The notes beneath the pieces are model-generated. The model saw nothing but the letters and a program-made list of their open reading frames with translations, did not search any database and had not been told where the DNA came from. A DNA stretch of 64,000 nucleotides from an uncultured Bacilli bacterium. Its GTDB lineage: Bacteria > Bacillota_I > Bacilli_A > RF39 > UBA660. The stretch's first letter is position 1; each line of letters starts with the position of its first letter. Shown one piece after another: positions 32,310-41,236 of the stretch. The DNA is taken from positions 1-64,000 of the forward strand of contig CAKONZ010000001.1 in the NCBI GenBank assembly GCA_934098525.1. Reading direction: 5' to 3'. Both the position numbers and the translations under genes were made by a program.

Positions 32310-34457
32310 GTGAATGAAAATATTATAAAAGAGATTGCTCTTAGTTTAAATATAAATGAGATACAAATTAGAAATACTTTAAAGTTACTTGAGGATGGTA
32401 ATACTATTCCTTTTATAGCACGTTATAGAAAAGAAGCAACTTTTGGACTTGATGAAGAACAAATCAGATCTATTAATGAAGTTTATATGTATCAAGTTAA
32501 TTTATTAAAAAGAAAAGAAGATGTTATTAGATTAATAGATGAAAAGGGTTTAATGACTGATGAGTTAAGAGATAGAATTATGAAGGCTTCAAAGTTAGTG
32601 GAGGTTGAAGATCTTTATAGACCTTATAAAGAAAAAAAGAAGACTAAAGCAAGTGATGCTATTAATAATGGGTTAGAACCTCTTGCTAAGATGATTATGT
32701 CTTTTCCTGTTAGTGGAGATTTTAATTCTTTGTGTTCTAGATTTATTAATGATAAGGTTAAGAGTGTTGATGAGGCTTTGAAGGGTGCTTCTTATATAAT
32801 TGCAGAATATATAAGTGATAATGCTAGTTTTCGTAAATGGATAAGAAATTATATTTATAATAATGCGTTTTTAGTTTGTAAAAAAAAGAAGGATGCAGTT
32901 GATGATGATAAGACATATGAGATGTATTATGATTATAGAGAGGCTATAAAAAATATTAAACCTCATAGGTATTTGGCTATTAATCGCGCTAATGATGAAA
33001 AGATTATAAGTGTTAGTTTTGATATTGATAATTCTTATGTTTTAACTTTTTTGAAAAATAAAATTATAAAAAATGATAAGAGCTTTGTATGTTCTTTGGT
33101 TTATGATTCTATTTGTGATTCTTATAAGAGACTTATTGAACCTTCGATTGAAAGGGAAATTAAGGCTGAGTTATTTGAAAAGGCTGAAGATGTTGCGATT
33201 GATAATTTTAGTAAAAATTTGGAAAAGTTATTGTTACAACCTCCTATGAAAGATAAGATGGTTTTAGGACTTGATCCAGCGTTTCGTACTGGGTGTAAAC
33301 TTGCAGTATTAGATCCAACTGGTAAGATGATTGATATTTTTAAGATATATCCACATGAACCAATAAATAAGTATGAAGAGGCTAAGAAAATTACTAAGGA
33401 TGTTATTAATAAGTATAAAATAGATATTGTTGCTATTGGAAATGGAACTGCATCAAGAGAAAGTGAAGCATTTATTGCAGATGTTATTAAAGATATAGAT
33501 AGAAAGGTTTCATATATTTTAGTTAGTGAGGCTGGAGCTTCTGTTTATAGTGCGTCAAAACTTGCTATTTCTGAGTTTCCTGATTTGCATGTTGAAGAAA
33601 GAAGTGCAATTAGTATAGGAAGAAGATTACAAGATCCTTTGTCTGAACTTGTTAAGATTGATCCTGAAAGTATTGGTGTAGGGTTATATCAACATGATGT
33701 GTCTGATAAGAAATTAAGAGATAGTTTAGATTTTGTTGTTGAAAAAGCTGTTAATAGTGTTGGTGTTAATATAAATACTGCTTCTTTCTTTTTATTAAAG
33801 TATGTTTCAGGACTTACAAAAGCTAGTATTGACAAGATTATAAAATATCGTGAAAGTAAGGGAAAGTTTTTATCTAGGGAACAGATAAAGAAGTCTTCTG
33901 TTATGAGTGATAAGATATTTGAACAGTCTATAGGTTTTTTACGTATTTTTGATGGTAATAATATACTTGATATGACTTCTATTCATCCTGAGAGTTATCC
34001 TATTACTATTAAGTTTTTATCTGCTATAGGGTGTTCTGTTGATGATATTGGTTCTGATAAGTTGATTAGTAAACTTTCTGATATTGATCCTTTGGATTAT
34101 GCTTTGAAATTAGGATGTGATAAATATACTTTAGAGGATATTATTAAGTCTTTGTGTAAACCTAATCGTGATCCTAGAGATGAGATGGATAAACCTCTTT
34201 TGAGAAGTGATATTTTACATATTGAGGATTTGAAACCAGGTATGAAATTACAAGGAACAGTTAGAAATGTTGTTGATTTTGGAGCTTTTGTAGATATTGG
34301 TTTACATAATGATGGATTAATACATATTTCTGAAATTTGTGATAAATATATAAAACATCCAAGTGATGTATTAAAGGTTGGAGATATTATTGATTGTTAT
34401 GTTTTAGATGTTTTTTTAGATAAGAAAAAAGTTGCTTTGACTATGAAGAAAAAGTAG
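32310..34457 (+). CDS. tex: Tex-like RNA-binding transcription accessory protein
   Basis: Tex is a cytoplasmic nucleic-acid-binding protein related to eukaryotic Spt6. The N-terminal Tex domain has TIPFIARYRKEATFGLDEEQIR. A YqgF-like RNase H fold follows (LGLDPAFRTGCKLAVLDPTGK near residue 320), then helix-hairpin-helix motifs (NINTASFFLLKYVSGL) and a C-terminal S1 domain (GMKLQGTVRNVVDFGAFVDIGLHNDGLIHISEI). The GTG at 32310 follows GGTGAT at good spacing, the pattern used by many genes here; the ATG at 32298 has no ribosome site. The next gene, recD2, is 8 bases away. Confidence 0.95.
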   Translation: MNENIIKEIALSLNINEIQIRNTLKLLEDGNTIPFIARYRKEATFGLDEEQIRSINEVYMYQVNLLKRKEDVIRLIDEKGLMTDELRDRIMKASKLVEVEDLYRPYKEKKKTKASDAINNGLEPLAKMIMSFPVSGDFNSLCSRFINDKVKSVDEALKGASYIIAEYISDNASFRKWIRNYIYNNAFLVCKKKKDAVDDDKTYEMYYDYREAIKNIKPHRYLAINRANDEKIISVSFDIDNSYVLTFLKNKIIKNDKSFVCSLVYDSICDSYKRLIEPSIEREIKAELFEKAEDVAIDNFSKNLEKLLLQPPMKDKMVLGLDPAFRTGCKLAVLDPTGKMIDIFKIYPHEPINKYEEAKKITKDVINKYKIDIVAIGNGTASRESEAFIADVIKDIDRKVSYILVSEAGASVYSASKLAISEFPDLHVEERSAISIGRRLQDPLSELVKIDPESIGVGLYQHDVSDKKLRDSLDFVVEKAVNSVGVNINTASFFLLKYVSGLTKASIDKIIKYRESKGKFLSREQIKKSSVMSDKIFEQSIGFLRIFDGNNILDMTSIHPESYPITIKFLSAIGCSVDDIGSDKLISKLSDIDPLDYALKLGCDKYTLEDIIKSLCKPNRDPRDEMDKPLLRSDILHIEDLKPGMKLQGTVRNVVDFGAFVDIGLHNDGLIHISEICDKYIKHPSDVLKVGDIIDCYVLDVFLDKKKVALTMKKK

Positions 34458-34465
34458 GTGATGAT

Positions 34466-36643
34466 ATGCCTTTTATTAAAGGAAATTTTAAGAAATATAT
34501 TTTTACAAGTGATAAGGGTTATGTTGTTGGATTATTTAAAATAAAGGATACTTCAAGTGAACTTATTAAGTATAAGAATAGTACGACTATATTTACAGGT
34601 TATTTTACAGATTTAAATGAAAGTGATTTATATATTTTTAATGGTAATTTTATTAGTCATCCAAAGTATGGAGAACAGTTTAATTGTGATAGTTATGAAG
34701 TGGTGTTGCCAGAGGATAAAGATAATATTGTAGAGTTTTTATCTAGTAATATTTTTCCTGGTATTGGGGAAAAGAAGGCGATTAAAATTGTTGATGTTTT
34801 GGGAGATGATACGTTTAATGTTATTATGAATAATCCTGATAGTTTATTACTTGTTCCTGGGATAACTATAAAACAAAAGAATATTTTACATGATAATTTA
34901 GTTAAGTATCAAAGTAGTTATTTGACAATTGTAGAGCTTACTAAATATGGTTTTTCTACTAAGGATGCTTTAGCTATTTATAATGTTTTTAAGGATAAGG
35001 CTGTTAATATTATTTTGGATGATCCTTATTTAATATGCTCTAATATTAGAGAGATTTCTTTTAAAAAGATTGATTTGATGAGGAAAAATTTTGATATTTT
35101 AGATAATGATTCTAGAAGAGTTAAGGCTTCTATTAAATATATAATGGAAGAAATATCTTTTTCTTTAGGGAATACTTATTTGTCTTATGAGGAGATTATT
35201 TATTATACAAAGAGATATTTATTTAATGTTTCAGATGATATGATTAATTCTTCTTTGGAAGATTTAATTGAAGTAGGAGAGATTGTTAAATTAGATGATA
35301 AATATTTTTTATATATGTATTATGAAGAAGAAACTTATATTGCTTCAAGAGTGTATAATCTTGCTAATAATATGATATTAAATAAGATTGATGAAGAAGA
35401 GCTTAAATATATTGAAAAAGATTTTAATTTAGAGTTTAATGATGAACAAAAGAAGGCTATTTTTGAGTCTTTGAAAAATAATTTTTGTGTAATTACTGGT
35501 GGTCCTGGTACGGGAAAAACTACAATTATTAAAGCTATTTGTAAGATGTATCAGAATATTAATGGTTTTGATAATGATAAGCTTTTGGATAATTTGGCTC
35601 TTTTGGCTCCGACTGGTAGAGCTGCTAAGAGAATTTCTGAGGATACAATGTTACCAGCATATACTATACATCGTTTTTTGAAATGGAATAAAGAAGATAA
35701 TAATTTTAGAATTAATGAAGATAATAAAAGTAGTGTAAAGCTTGTTATAGTTGATGAAGTTAGTATGGTTGATGTTAATTTGTTTTATAATTTGCTTTTA
35801 GGAATTAATTATAATGCTAAGATAGTTTTAATTGGAGATTATAATCAGTTACCTAGTGTTGGGGCTGGAAATTTATTTAAAGATATTATTGATAGTGATT
35901 GTGTTAATGTTGTTAGGTTAGAAAAATTATATAGACAAAAAGAAAGTTCTAATATTAATTTGTTTGCAAGAGACATACTTAAAAATAAACTTGATTTAAG
36001 TTTGTTTAATAATAGTGATGATTTGACTTTTATTGAAGCTAAAGATGATGAGTTAAAAGAGGTTTTAAAAGATTTTGTTATTACATATAAAGATTTAGAT
36101 TTTAATAAGTTTCAGGTTCTTGCACCTGTTTATAAGAAAGAAAATGGAATTGATGATTTAAATTATTTTATTCAAGATATTTTAAATTCTAATTTAAAAA
36201 ATAAAAATAGTTTAATGGTTGAAGGCGTTGAAATAAGGGAAAATGATAAGATATTACAGCTTGTTAATGATCCAGATAATAATGTATATAATGGTGATAT
36301 TGGTGAGGCTATAAGAATTAAAGATAAGGATATTTTTATTGATTATAATGATAATATAGTGAAGATTACAACTGGTATGTATTCTAATATAAAATTAGGT
36401 TATGTTATTAGTATTCATAAATCTCAAGGATCTGAATTTGATGTAGTTGTTATAATTGTTTTAAATAAATTTTATAATATGCTTTATAAAAAACTTATTT
36501 ATACAGCTGTTACGAGAGCTAGAAAAAAACTTATTATTTTGGGAGAAGTTAGTGCTTTGAAAAGAGCGATAAGTAATGAAAAAGAAGAGAATAGAAAAAC
36601 CAATTTAAAAAATTTCATTTTGGATTGTATTAAAACAAATTGA
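34466..36643 (+). CDS. recD2: RecD2 DNA helicase
   Basis: RecD2 is a 5'-3' SF1B helicase of recombination and mismatch repair in bacteria without RecBC. The N-terminal part has OB-like and helix-hairpin-helix segments (IFPGIGEKKAIKIVD, LLVPGITIKQKN). The helicase core has Walker A ITGGPGTGKTT near residue 345, VDEVSMVDVNLFYNLL, LIGDYNQLPSVGAG, and motif VI YTAVTRARKKLIILGE. The C-terminal GYVISIHKSQGSEFD is motif V. Length of 725 is normal. Confidence 0.96.
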   Translation: MPFIKGNFKKYIFTSDKGYVVGLFKIKDTSSELIKYKNSTTIFTGYFTDLNESDLYIFNGNFISHPKYGEQFNCDSYEVVLPEDKDNIVEFLSSNIFPGIGEKKAIKIVDVLGDDTFNVIMNNPDSLLLVPGITIKQKNILHDNLVKYQSSYLTIVELTKYGFSTKDALAIYNVFKDKAVNIILDDPYLICSNIREISFKKIDLMRKNFDILDNDSRRVKASIKYIMEEISFSLGNTYLSYEEIIYYTKRYLFNVSDDMINSSLEDLIEVGEIVKLDDKYFLYMYYEEETYIASRVYNLANNMILNKIDEEELKYIEKDFNLEFNDEQKKAIFESLKNNFCVITGGPGTGKTTIIKAICKMYQNINGFDNDKLLDNLALLAPTGRAAKRISEDTMLPAYTIHRFLKWNKEDNNFRINEDNKSSVKLVIVDEVSMVDVNLFYNLLLGINYNAKIVLIGDYNQLPSVGAGNLFKDIIDSDCVNVVRLEKLYRQKESSNINLFARDILKNKLDLSLFNNSDDLTFIEAKDDELKEVLKDFVITYKDLDFNKFQVLAPVYKKENGIDDLNYFIQDILNSNLKNKNSLMVEGVEIRENDKILQLVNDPDNNVYNGDIGEAIRIKDKDIFIDYNDNIVKITTGMYSNIKLGYVISIHKSQGSEFDVVVIIVLNKFYNMLYKKLIYTAVTRARKKLIILGEVSALKRAISNEKEENRKTNLKNFILDCIKTN

Positions 36644-36672
36644 TTTGTTCATAATAAGATTGAGGTGAAAAA

Positions 36673-36837
36673 ATGAAAAAATTTAGTTTAATAGGTTTAC
36701 ATGTTTTAGCAGTTAGTTATATTATTGGTGTTACTACATATTTGGTTTTACCAGAAGAACAAAAGAACAGTCTTATGAAGAAGGTTAAGAGTTGTTTAAA
36801 AAAGAAAAAGAAAATGTATGAAGAAATTATGGAATAA
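36673..36837 (+). CDS. Small cationic single-pass membrane protein
   Basis: The frame encodes 54 residues: a hydrophobic segment (about 5-26) and a strongly basic tail with a run of five lysines near residue 45. A ribosome site GAGGTG precedes the ATG and a strong terminator follows the stop. No family was recognised. It lies 29 bases after recD2. It may be a small membrane protein with an interior basic tail. Confidence 0.6.
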   Translation: MKKFSLIGLHVLAVSYIIGVTTYLVLPEEQKNSLMKKVKSCLKKKKKMYEEIME

Positions 36838-36870
36838 AACCCTTAAATTTATAAATAGGGTTTTTTTTTA
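36836..36870 (+). terminator. Terminator after the small cationic protein
   Basis: AAAACCCT and AGGGTTTT arms are followed by T; the stem overlaps the stop codon. Confidence 0.85.
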
Positions 36871-36883
36871 GTTTTTAATTTGC

Positions 36884-36889
36884 TATAAT
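36884..36889 (+). promoter_or_regulatory. Extended -10 promoter of AI-2E-kinase-alaS
   Basis: TATAAT preceded by TG and one base, just before the AGGTGG of the next gene. Confidence 0.5.
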
Positions 36890-36902
36890 TGAGGTGGTGA
36901 GA

Positions 36903-38069
36903 ATGATGAAGAAAGATAAAAATAAGGAAGAATTGAATATTGGAGGTATTAATGAGATAGTAGTGTTGTCTAAAAGAATTTTGAAGGTTCTTTTTGCGAT
37001 TATTATTTTATCTATTATCTTTTTGACATTTTTGATTTTCAAGGAGATTAAGATTTTTGAAGTATTACTTAATGTTTTAAAAGTAATTAGTCCATTTTTT
37101 ATTGGACTTATAATTGCTTGGTTACTTGATCCGATAGTTACTGCTTTGGAGAAAAAGAAGATTAAAAGAACTGTTGGTGCTATATTTGTGTTTTTTATAT
37201 TTATAGTGATTTTATATTTATTCTTTAGAATAGTTATACCAATGTTATATGAACAGATAAATGATTTTATTAAGATAATTCCTAATTTGGTTAATTATAT
37301 ATCAGGTTTTGTAAATAATATATTTGATAAATTTGATAATAGTGGTATGGATTTGTCAGGAATTAAGAATAAGTTTTTTGATTCTATTGAGGATTTAAGT
37401 ATGGATTTGACTACTAATTTCCCTAAGACTTTTATTACTATTGTTACTGGCGCTATTAGTAGTATTGGTACATTTGGACTTGGACTTATTGTTGGTTTTT
37501 ATTTACTTATTGATTTTAATGCTATGAGGGGTTTAATTACTTTTGTACCAAAGAAGAATAGAATAGCTTTTAATAGCATTTGTAAGAAATTAAATACAAC
37601 TTTTAGAGATTATTTGCAAGGAACTTTTACTATATCTATGATTTTATTTGTTATTTGTTCTATAGCATTTGCTATTGTTGGACTTCCTTCACCAATGTTG
37701 TTTGGACTTATTTGTGGTATTACTAATGTTATACCTTATATTGGACCATGGATTGGTGGCGCTATTGCTACAGTTGTTGCTTTAACTGTTAGTCCTTTAG
37801 TTGGAGTTTTAACTGTTGTTATTGTTGTTATTGCACAACAGATAGATTCAATAGCTTTACAGCCTTTAATTATGAGTAAGGCTGTAAAATTACATCCTGT
37901 TACTATTATGATTGGTTTATTAGTATTTGAATATTTCTTTGGTGTTGTTGGTATGATTTTAGCTACTCCAATTATATCTGCGATGAAGATAATTTTCTCA
38001 TATTTTAATGAAAAATATGATTTAATTAATAAATTAAAAGATGATAATAAAGAGGTAAATTATGAATAA
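36903..38069 (+). CDS. AI-2E family transporter
   Basis: A polytopic membrane protein of about 388 residues, with two N-terminal helices (about 20-45 and 55-75), further helices at 90-115 and 180-205, and the conserved C-terminal set with PSPMLFGLICGITNVIPYIGPWIGG. That motif and QIDSIALQPLIMSKAVKLHPVTIMIGLL mark the AI-2E/YdbI/PerM family, which includes sodium-proton antiporters as well as the autoinducer exporter TqsA. The true substrate is unknown. Start chosen at the ATG after AGGTGG. It overlaps the next gene by 8 bases. Confidence 0.9.
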   Translation: MMKKDKNKEELNIGGINEIVVLSKRILKVLFAIIILSIIFLTFLIFKEIKIFEVLLNVLKVISPFFIGLIIAWLLDPIVTALEKKKIKRTVGAIFVFFIFIVILYLFFRIVIPMLYEQINDFIKIIPNLVNYISGFVNNIFDKFDNSGMDLSGIKNKFFDSIEDLSMDLTTNFPKTFITIVTGAISSIGTFGLGLIVGFYLLIDFNAMRGLITFVPKKNRIAFNSICKKLNTTFRDYLQGTFTISMILFVICSIAFAIVGLPSPMLFGLICGITNVIPYIGPWIGGAIATVVALTVSPLVGVLTVVIVVIAQQIDSIALQPLIMSKAVKLHPVTIMIGLLVFEYFFGVVGMILATPIISAMKIIFSYFNEKYDLINKLKDDNKEVNYE

Positions 38070-38610
38070 GGTTATTGCAATTGTAGGAATGTGTGGAAGT
38101 GGCAAGTCTGTTGCTAGTGATTATTATATTAATAAAGGATATCAAAAGGTATATTTTGGTGGAGTTACAATGGATGAACTTAAACGTAGGGGTTTAGAGG
38201 TTAATCCAGAAAATGAAAAAAAGATTAGAGAAGAATTGCGTAATGAATATGGAATGGCAGCTTTTGCAATTTTACTTCTTCCTAAGATTGAAGAATTATT
38301 AAAAACTTCTAATGTTGTGTTAGATGGTTTGTATTCTTGGGATGAGTTGGTTGTTTTAAAAGAAAAATTTCCACAATTAAAGGTTTTAGCTATTGTGGTT
38401 GATAAAGATAAAAGGTATAATAGATTGAAAAGTCGTGATATAAGGCCATTAACTTTTGAAGAAGCTTCTAAAAGAGATGTTTCTGAGATAGAGAATTTAG
38501 CTAAGGGTGGTCCGATTTCTTTTGCTGATTATTATATTTTAAATAATGGTGATCTTTTAGATTATAATAAAGAACTTGATAGGATTACGAATATTATAGA
38601 GGAGAAGTAG
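38062..38610 (+). CDS. P-loop nucleotide kinase, dephospho-CoA kinase-like
   Basis: The 182-residue protein has Walker A GMCGSGKSVASDY at the very N-terminus, an LKRRGLEVN segment, DGLYSWDELVVLKE and RDIRPLTFEEASKRD. The layout resembles the UPF0200/dephospho-CoA-kinase-like group of P-loop kinases, best known from archaea. The exact substrate cannot be read from the sequence. It overlaps the AI-2E gene and directly precedes alaS (1 base), which suggests co-expression. Confidence 0.65.
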   Translation: MNKVIAIVGMCGSGKSVASDYYINKGYQKVYFGGVTMDELKRRGLEVNPENEKKIREELRNEYGMAAFAILLLPKIEELLKTSNVVLDGLYSWDELVVLKEKFPQLKVLAIVVDKDKRYNRLKSRDIRPLTFEEASKRDVSEIENLAKGGPISFADYYILNNGDLLDYNKELDRITNIIEEK

Positions 38611-38611
38611 T

Positions 38612-40351
38612 ATGAATTTAAAGGATTTATATATTAATTTTTTTGTGAGTAAAGGGCATAAACAAATACCTTCAGCTCCAGTTGTACCTGAAAATGATAA
38701 TACAGTTTTGTTTAATACTGCTGGTATGCAACCTTTAATTCCTTATTTAAAAGGAAAAGAACATCCTTATGGAAAGAGGTTATGTGATTATCAAAAATGT
38801 ATCAGAACAAATGATTTGGATGAAGTAGGAGATTCTTACCATCATACTTTTTTTGAGATGCTTGGTAATTGGAGTTTAGGTGATTATTTTAAGAAAGAGT
38901 CTATTACTTGGAGTTTTGAGTTCTTGACTGATGTTTTAAAAATACCTGTTGAAAGACTTGGTGTTACTATTTTTGCTGGTAATGAAATAGCTCCGATGGA
39001 TAATGAAACAAAACAATTATGGCTTTCTTTAGGAATTAGTGAAAAAAGAATTAGCGCTACTAAGGAAGATAATTGGTGGCCAAATTTAAGTATGCCAGGT
39101 TTATGTGGTCCTGATTCAGAGATGTTTTATTTTCGTAGCGATGATCCAATACCTGATGTTTTTGATCCTAATGATGATCGTTGGGTAGAAATTTGGAACA
39201 ATGTATTTATGCAATATAATCATAATGAAGATGGAACAATTGTTGAGTTGCCAAATAAGAATGTAGATACAGGTATGGGTGTTGAGAGAACTGTAGCTAT
39301 ACTTGAAGGTAAAACTGACAATTATGAGTCTAGTATATGGATGCCAGTTATAAAAAAATTAGAAGAAATATCAAATTTAAGTTATGAAGATAATAAAAAA
39401 AGTATGCGTATAGTTGCAGATCATATACGTACTGCTGTTTTTATAGCGGCAGATTATGCTGGTATAAAACCTAGCAATGTTGGACAAGGATATATTTTAA
39501 GAAGATTAATAAGAAGAGCAATTAGACATGCTAAAAATTTGAATATTAATATTTCTTCTGATTGGGAAAAAGAGATTGCAAGTATTATTATTGATATGTA
39601 TAGTCCTTATTATAATGAACTTTCAGATAATAAAGAAGTAGTTTTCAATGCTTTAGAAAATGAAAAGATTAAATTTAATAGAACACTAGAAAAAGGATTA
39701 AGGGAATTTGAGAAGGTTGCTATTAAGGATATTGATGGTGTTACTGCTTTTCATTTGTTTGATACTTATGGTTTTCCTATAGAACTTACTATAGAACTTG
39801 CTAGTGAAAGAGGTATAAAGGTTGATGAAGAAGGTTTTAAAAAGAAATTTAAAGAGCATCAAGAGTTATCTCGTACTGCTTCTAGTGGTCAATTTAAAGG
39901 TGGTTTAGGGGGACAAGGAGAGATTGAGACAAAGTATCATACAGCAACTCATTTACTTAATGCGGCTTTAAAAAAGGTTGTTTCTTTAGATGTTCATCAA
40001 AGGGGTAGTAACATAACAGCAGAGAGATTGAGATTTGATTTTTCTTGTGATCATAAACTTAGTGATGATGAAAAGAAGAGGGTTGAGGATTTAGTAAATA
40101 GTTGGATTGATGCTGGTTTAGATGTTAAATGTGATCAGATGAAAAAAGAGGATGCAATAAAGAGTGGTGCTGAGTGTATGTTTATTGATAAGTATCCTGA
40201 TGTTGTAACTGTTTATTCAATTGGAGATGTTTCTTCTGAGTTATGTGGTGGTCCTCATGTTAAGAATACTAAGGAATTAGGTAAGTTTAAGATTATAAAA
40301 GAAGAGGCTTCTTCTCAAGGAGTTAGAAGAATTAAGGCAATATTACAATAA
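38612..40351 (+). CDS. alaS: Alanyl-tRNA synthetase, compact form
   Basis: AlaRS charges tRNA-Ala and edits mischarged Ser and Gly. The class II core is clear: NTVLFNTAGMQPLIPYLKG, RTNDLDEVGDSYHHTFFEMLGNWSLGDYFK and NVDTGMGVERTVAILEGK. The tRNA-binding region has RIVADHIRTAVFIAADYAGIKPSNVGQGYILRRLIRRA. The editing domain keeps HTATH and CGGPH, the zinc and editing motifs. The length of 579 residues falls about 300 short of usual bacterial AlaRS. The beta-barrel before HTATH is reduced to a short glycine-rich link, and the C-Ala domain is absent. The gene ends at a proper terminator, so this is a natural short form. Confidence 0.93.
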   Translation: MNLKDLYINFFVSKGHKQIPSAPVVPENDNTVLFNTAGMQPLIPYLKGKEHPYGKRLCDYQKCIRTNDLDEVGDSYHHTFFEMLGNWSLGDYFKKESITWSFEFLTDVLKIPVERLGVTIFAGNEIAPMDNETKQLWLSLGISEKRISATKEDNWWPNLSMPGLCGPDSEMFYFRSDDPIPDVFDPNDDRWVEIWNNVFMQYNHNEDGTIVELPNKNVDTGMGVERTVAILEGKTDNYESSIWMPVIKKLEEISNLSYEDNKKSMRIVADHIRTAVFIAADYAGIKPSNVGQGYILRRLIRRAIRHAKNLNINISSDWEKEIASIIIDMYSPYYNELSDNKEVVFNALENEKIKFNRTLEKGLREFEKVAIKDIDGVTAFHLFDTYGFPIELTIELASERGIKVDEEGFKKKFKEHQELSRTASSGQFKGGLGGQGEIETKYHTATHLLNAALKKVVSLDVHQRGSNITAERLRFDFSCDHKLSDDEKKRVEDLVNSWIDAGLDVKCDQMKKEDAIKSGAECMFIDKYPDVVTVYSIGDVSSELCGGPHVKNTKELGKFKIIKEEASSQGVRRIKAILQ

Positions 40352-40377
40352 AAAAGAGTTTTTTAAACTCTTTTTTT
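40351..40377. terminator. Bidirectional terminator, alaS / lexA
   Basis: AAAAAGAGTTT and AAACTCTTTTT arms lie between the convergent stops with A and T runs on either side. Confidence 0.9.
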
Positions 40378-40993
40378 ACATTTTTCTATAAAGACCAATT
40401 ACTTTTCCTAAAATGGTTACATTTTTAAGTATAATTGGAGCCATATAGTCATTTTCAGGCTGTAATCTAATATAGTCTTTTTCTTTATAAAAAGTTTTTA
40501 CAGTAACTTCATTTTCATCGTTCATTGCTACTACTGTGTCACCATTATTGGCAGTGTTTTTTCTTTCTACTAGAATTATGTCACCATCATAAATTCCAAC
40601 ATTTATCATACTATCACCATTTACGTTTAATGAGAAAACATCTTTTTTATTGTTTATTAGGCTTGTTGGAACTTCAAAGAATTGGTTAGGCATTTCTATT
40701 GCTTCTATTGGAGAACCTGCTGTTACTTTTCCTAATAGGGGAATTGATACTACGTTATCACTTTTATCTTCGTATTCATTTGGTACTAGTAGTTCAATTG
40801 TTCTATTTTTTTCTTTATCTTTTCTGATGTATCCTTTTTCTTGTAAATTGTCTAGATGGGATTGAATTGTTGCAGTTGATTTTAAATCTGCTAATTTACA
40901 TAATTCTCTAACTGTGGGTGGATATCCTCTTTTGGCCATGTATTTTTTTATTTCTTTTAAAATAAGATCTTGTTTTGAAGTAAGTTTTTCCAT
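40376..40993 (-). CDS. lexA: LexA repressor
   Basis: LexA represses the SOS regulon and cleaves itself when RecA is active. The N-terminal winged helix has RGYPPTVRELCKLADLKSTATIQSHLDNLQEKGYI. The self-cleavage site is the Ala-Gly in GKVTAGSPIE near residue 90. The catalytic serine is in VNGDSMINVGI and the lysine in EVTVKTF. The 205 residues are normal. Its promoter carries a LexA-like palindrome, so autorepression is expected. Confidence 0.96.
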   Translation of the reverse strand: MEKLTSKQDLILKEIKKYMAKRGYPPTVRELCKLADLKSTATIQSHLDNLQEKGYIRKDKEKNRTIELLVPNEYEDKSDNVVSIPLLGKVTAGSPIEAIEMPNQFFEVPTSLINNKKDVFSLNVNGDSMINVGIYDGDIILVERKNTANNGDTVVAMNDENEVTVKTFYKEKDYIRLQPENDYMAPIILKNVTILGKVIGLYRKM

Positions 40994-41012
40994 AAGTACC
41001 TCCTATGATTAA

Positions 41013-41041
41013 ATGGTATCATATTATATCTATTTAGTCAA
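41013..41041 (-). promoter_or_regulatory. Promoter of lexA
   Basis: On the minus strand TTGACT and TACCAT are separated by 17 bases, with an extended TG. Confidence 0.6.
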
Positions 41042-41053
41042 ACAAATGTTTAC
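41039..41053. promoter_or_regulatory. LexA-box-like operator
   Basis: The perfect palindrome core AAACATTTGTTT (read on the minus strand) resembles the Bacillus SOS box CGAAC-N4-GTTCG with A for the outer G. It touches the lexA -35 and lies 3 bases from the -35 of the T-box promoter on the other strand. Confidence 0.6.
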
Positions 41054-41055
41054 TA

Positions 41056-41084
41056 TTTACAAAAATTAAATATTATATTACAAT
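41056..41084 (+). promoter_or_regulatory. Promoter of the T-box transcript
   Basis: TTTACA and TACAAT are separated by 17 bases. The expected transcript start is near 41091. Confidence 0.65.
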
Positions 41085-41090
41085 ATATTT

Positions 41091-41225
41091 GTAAATTAAT
41101 TTTTATTGTGATGATGAAGGTTGGAAACTTCTAGCAATGTTTAAAAGAGATTCTTAATTAAGAATAAATAGAGTGGAACCGCGGATTTTAATTCGTCTCT
41201 ATGTTTTTAGTTGAGAATTTTTTTT
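41091..41225 (+). ncRNA. Very short T-box riboswitch upstream of LOG-glyS
   Basis: The T-box sequence AGAGTGGAACCGCGG (41170-41184) and its partner CGTCTCT (41195-41201) form the antiterminator. A stem III candidate, ATTCTTAATTAAGAAT (41150-41165), precedes it. The only possible stem I is about 35 bases: ATTG / CAAT (41105-41108, 41135-41138) with an inner GAAG / CTTC. A weak terminator pairs AATT..CTC with GAGAATT before a T run that ends at the AGGAGG of the LOG gene. The specifier codon cannot be assigned by eye, though glyS downstream predicts glycine. Confidence 0.8.
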
Positions 41226-41236
41226 AGGAGGTAATT

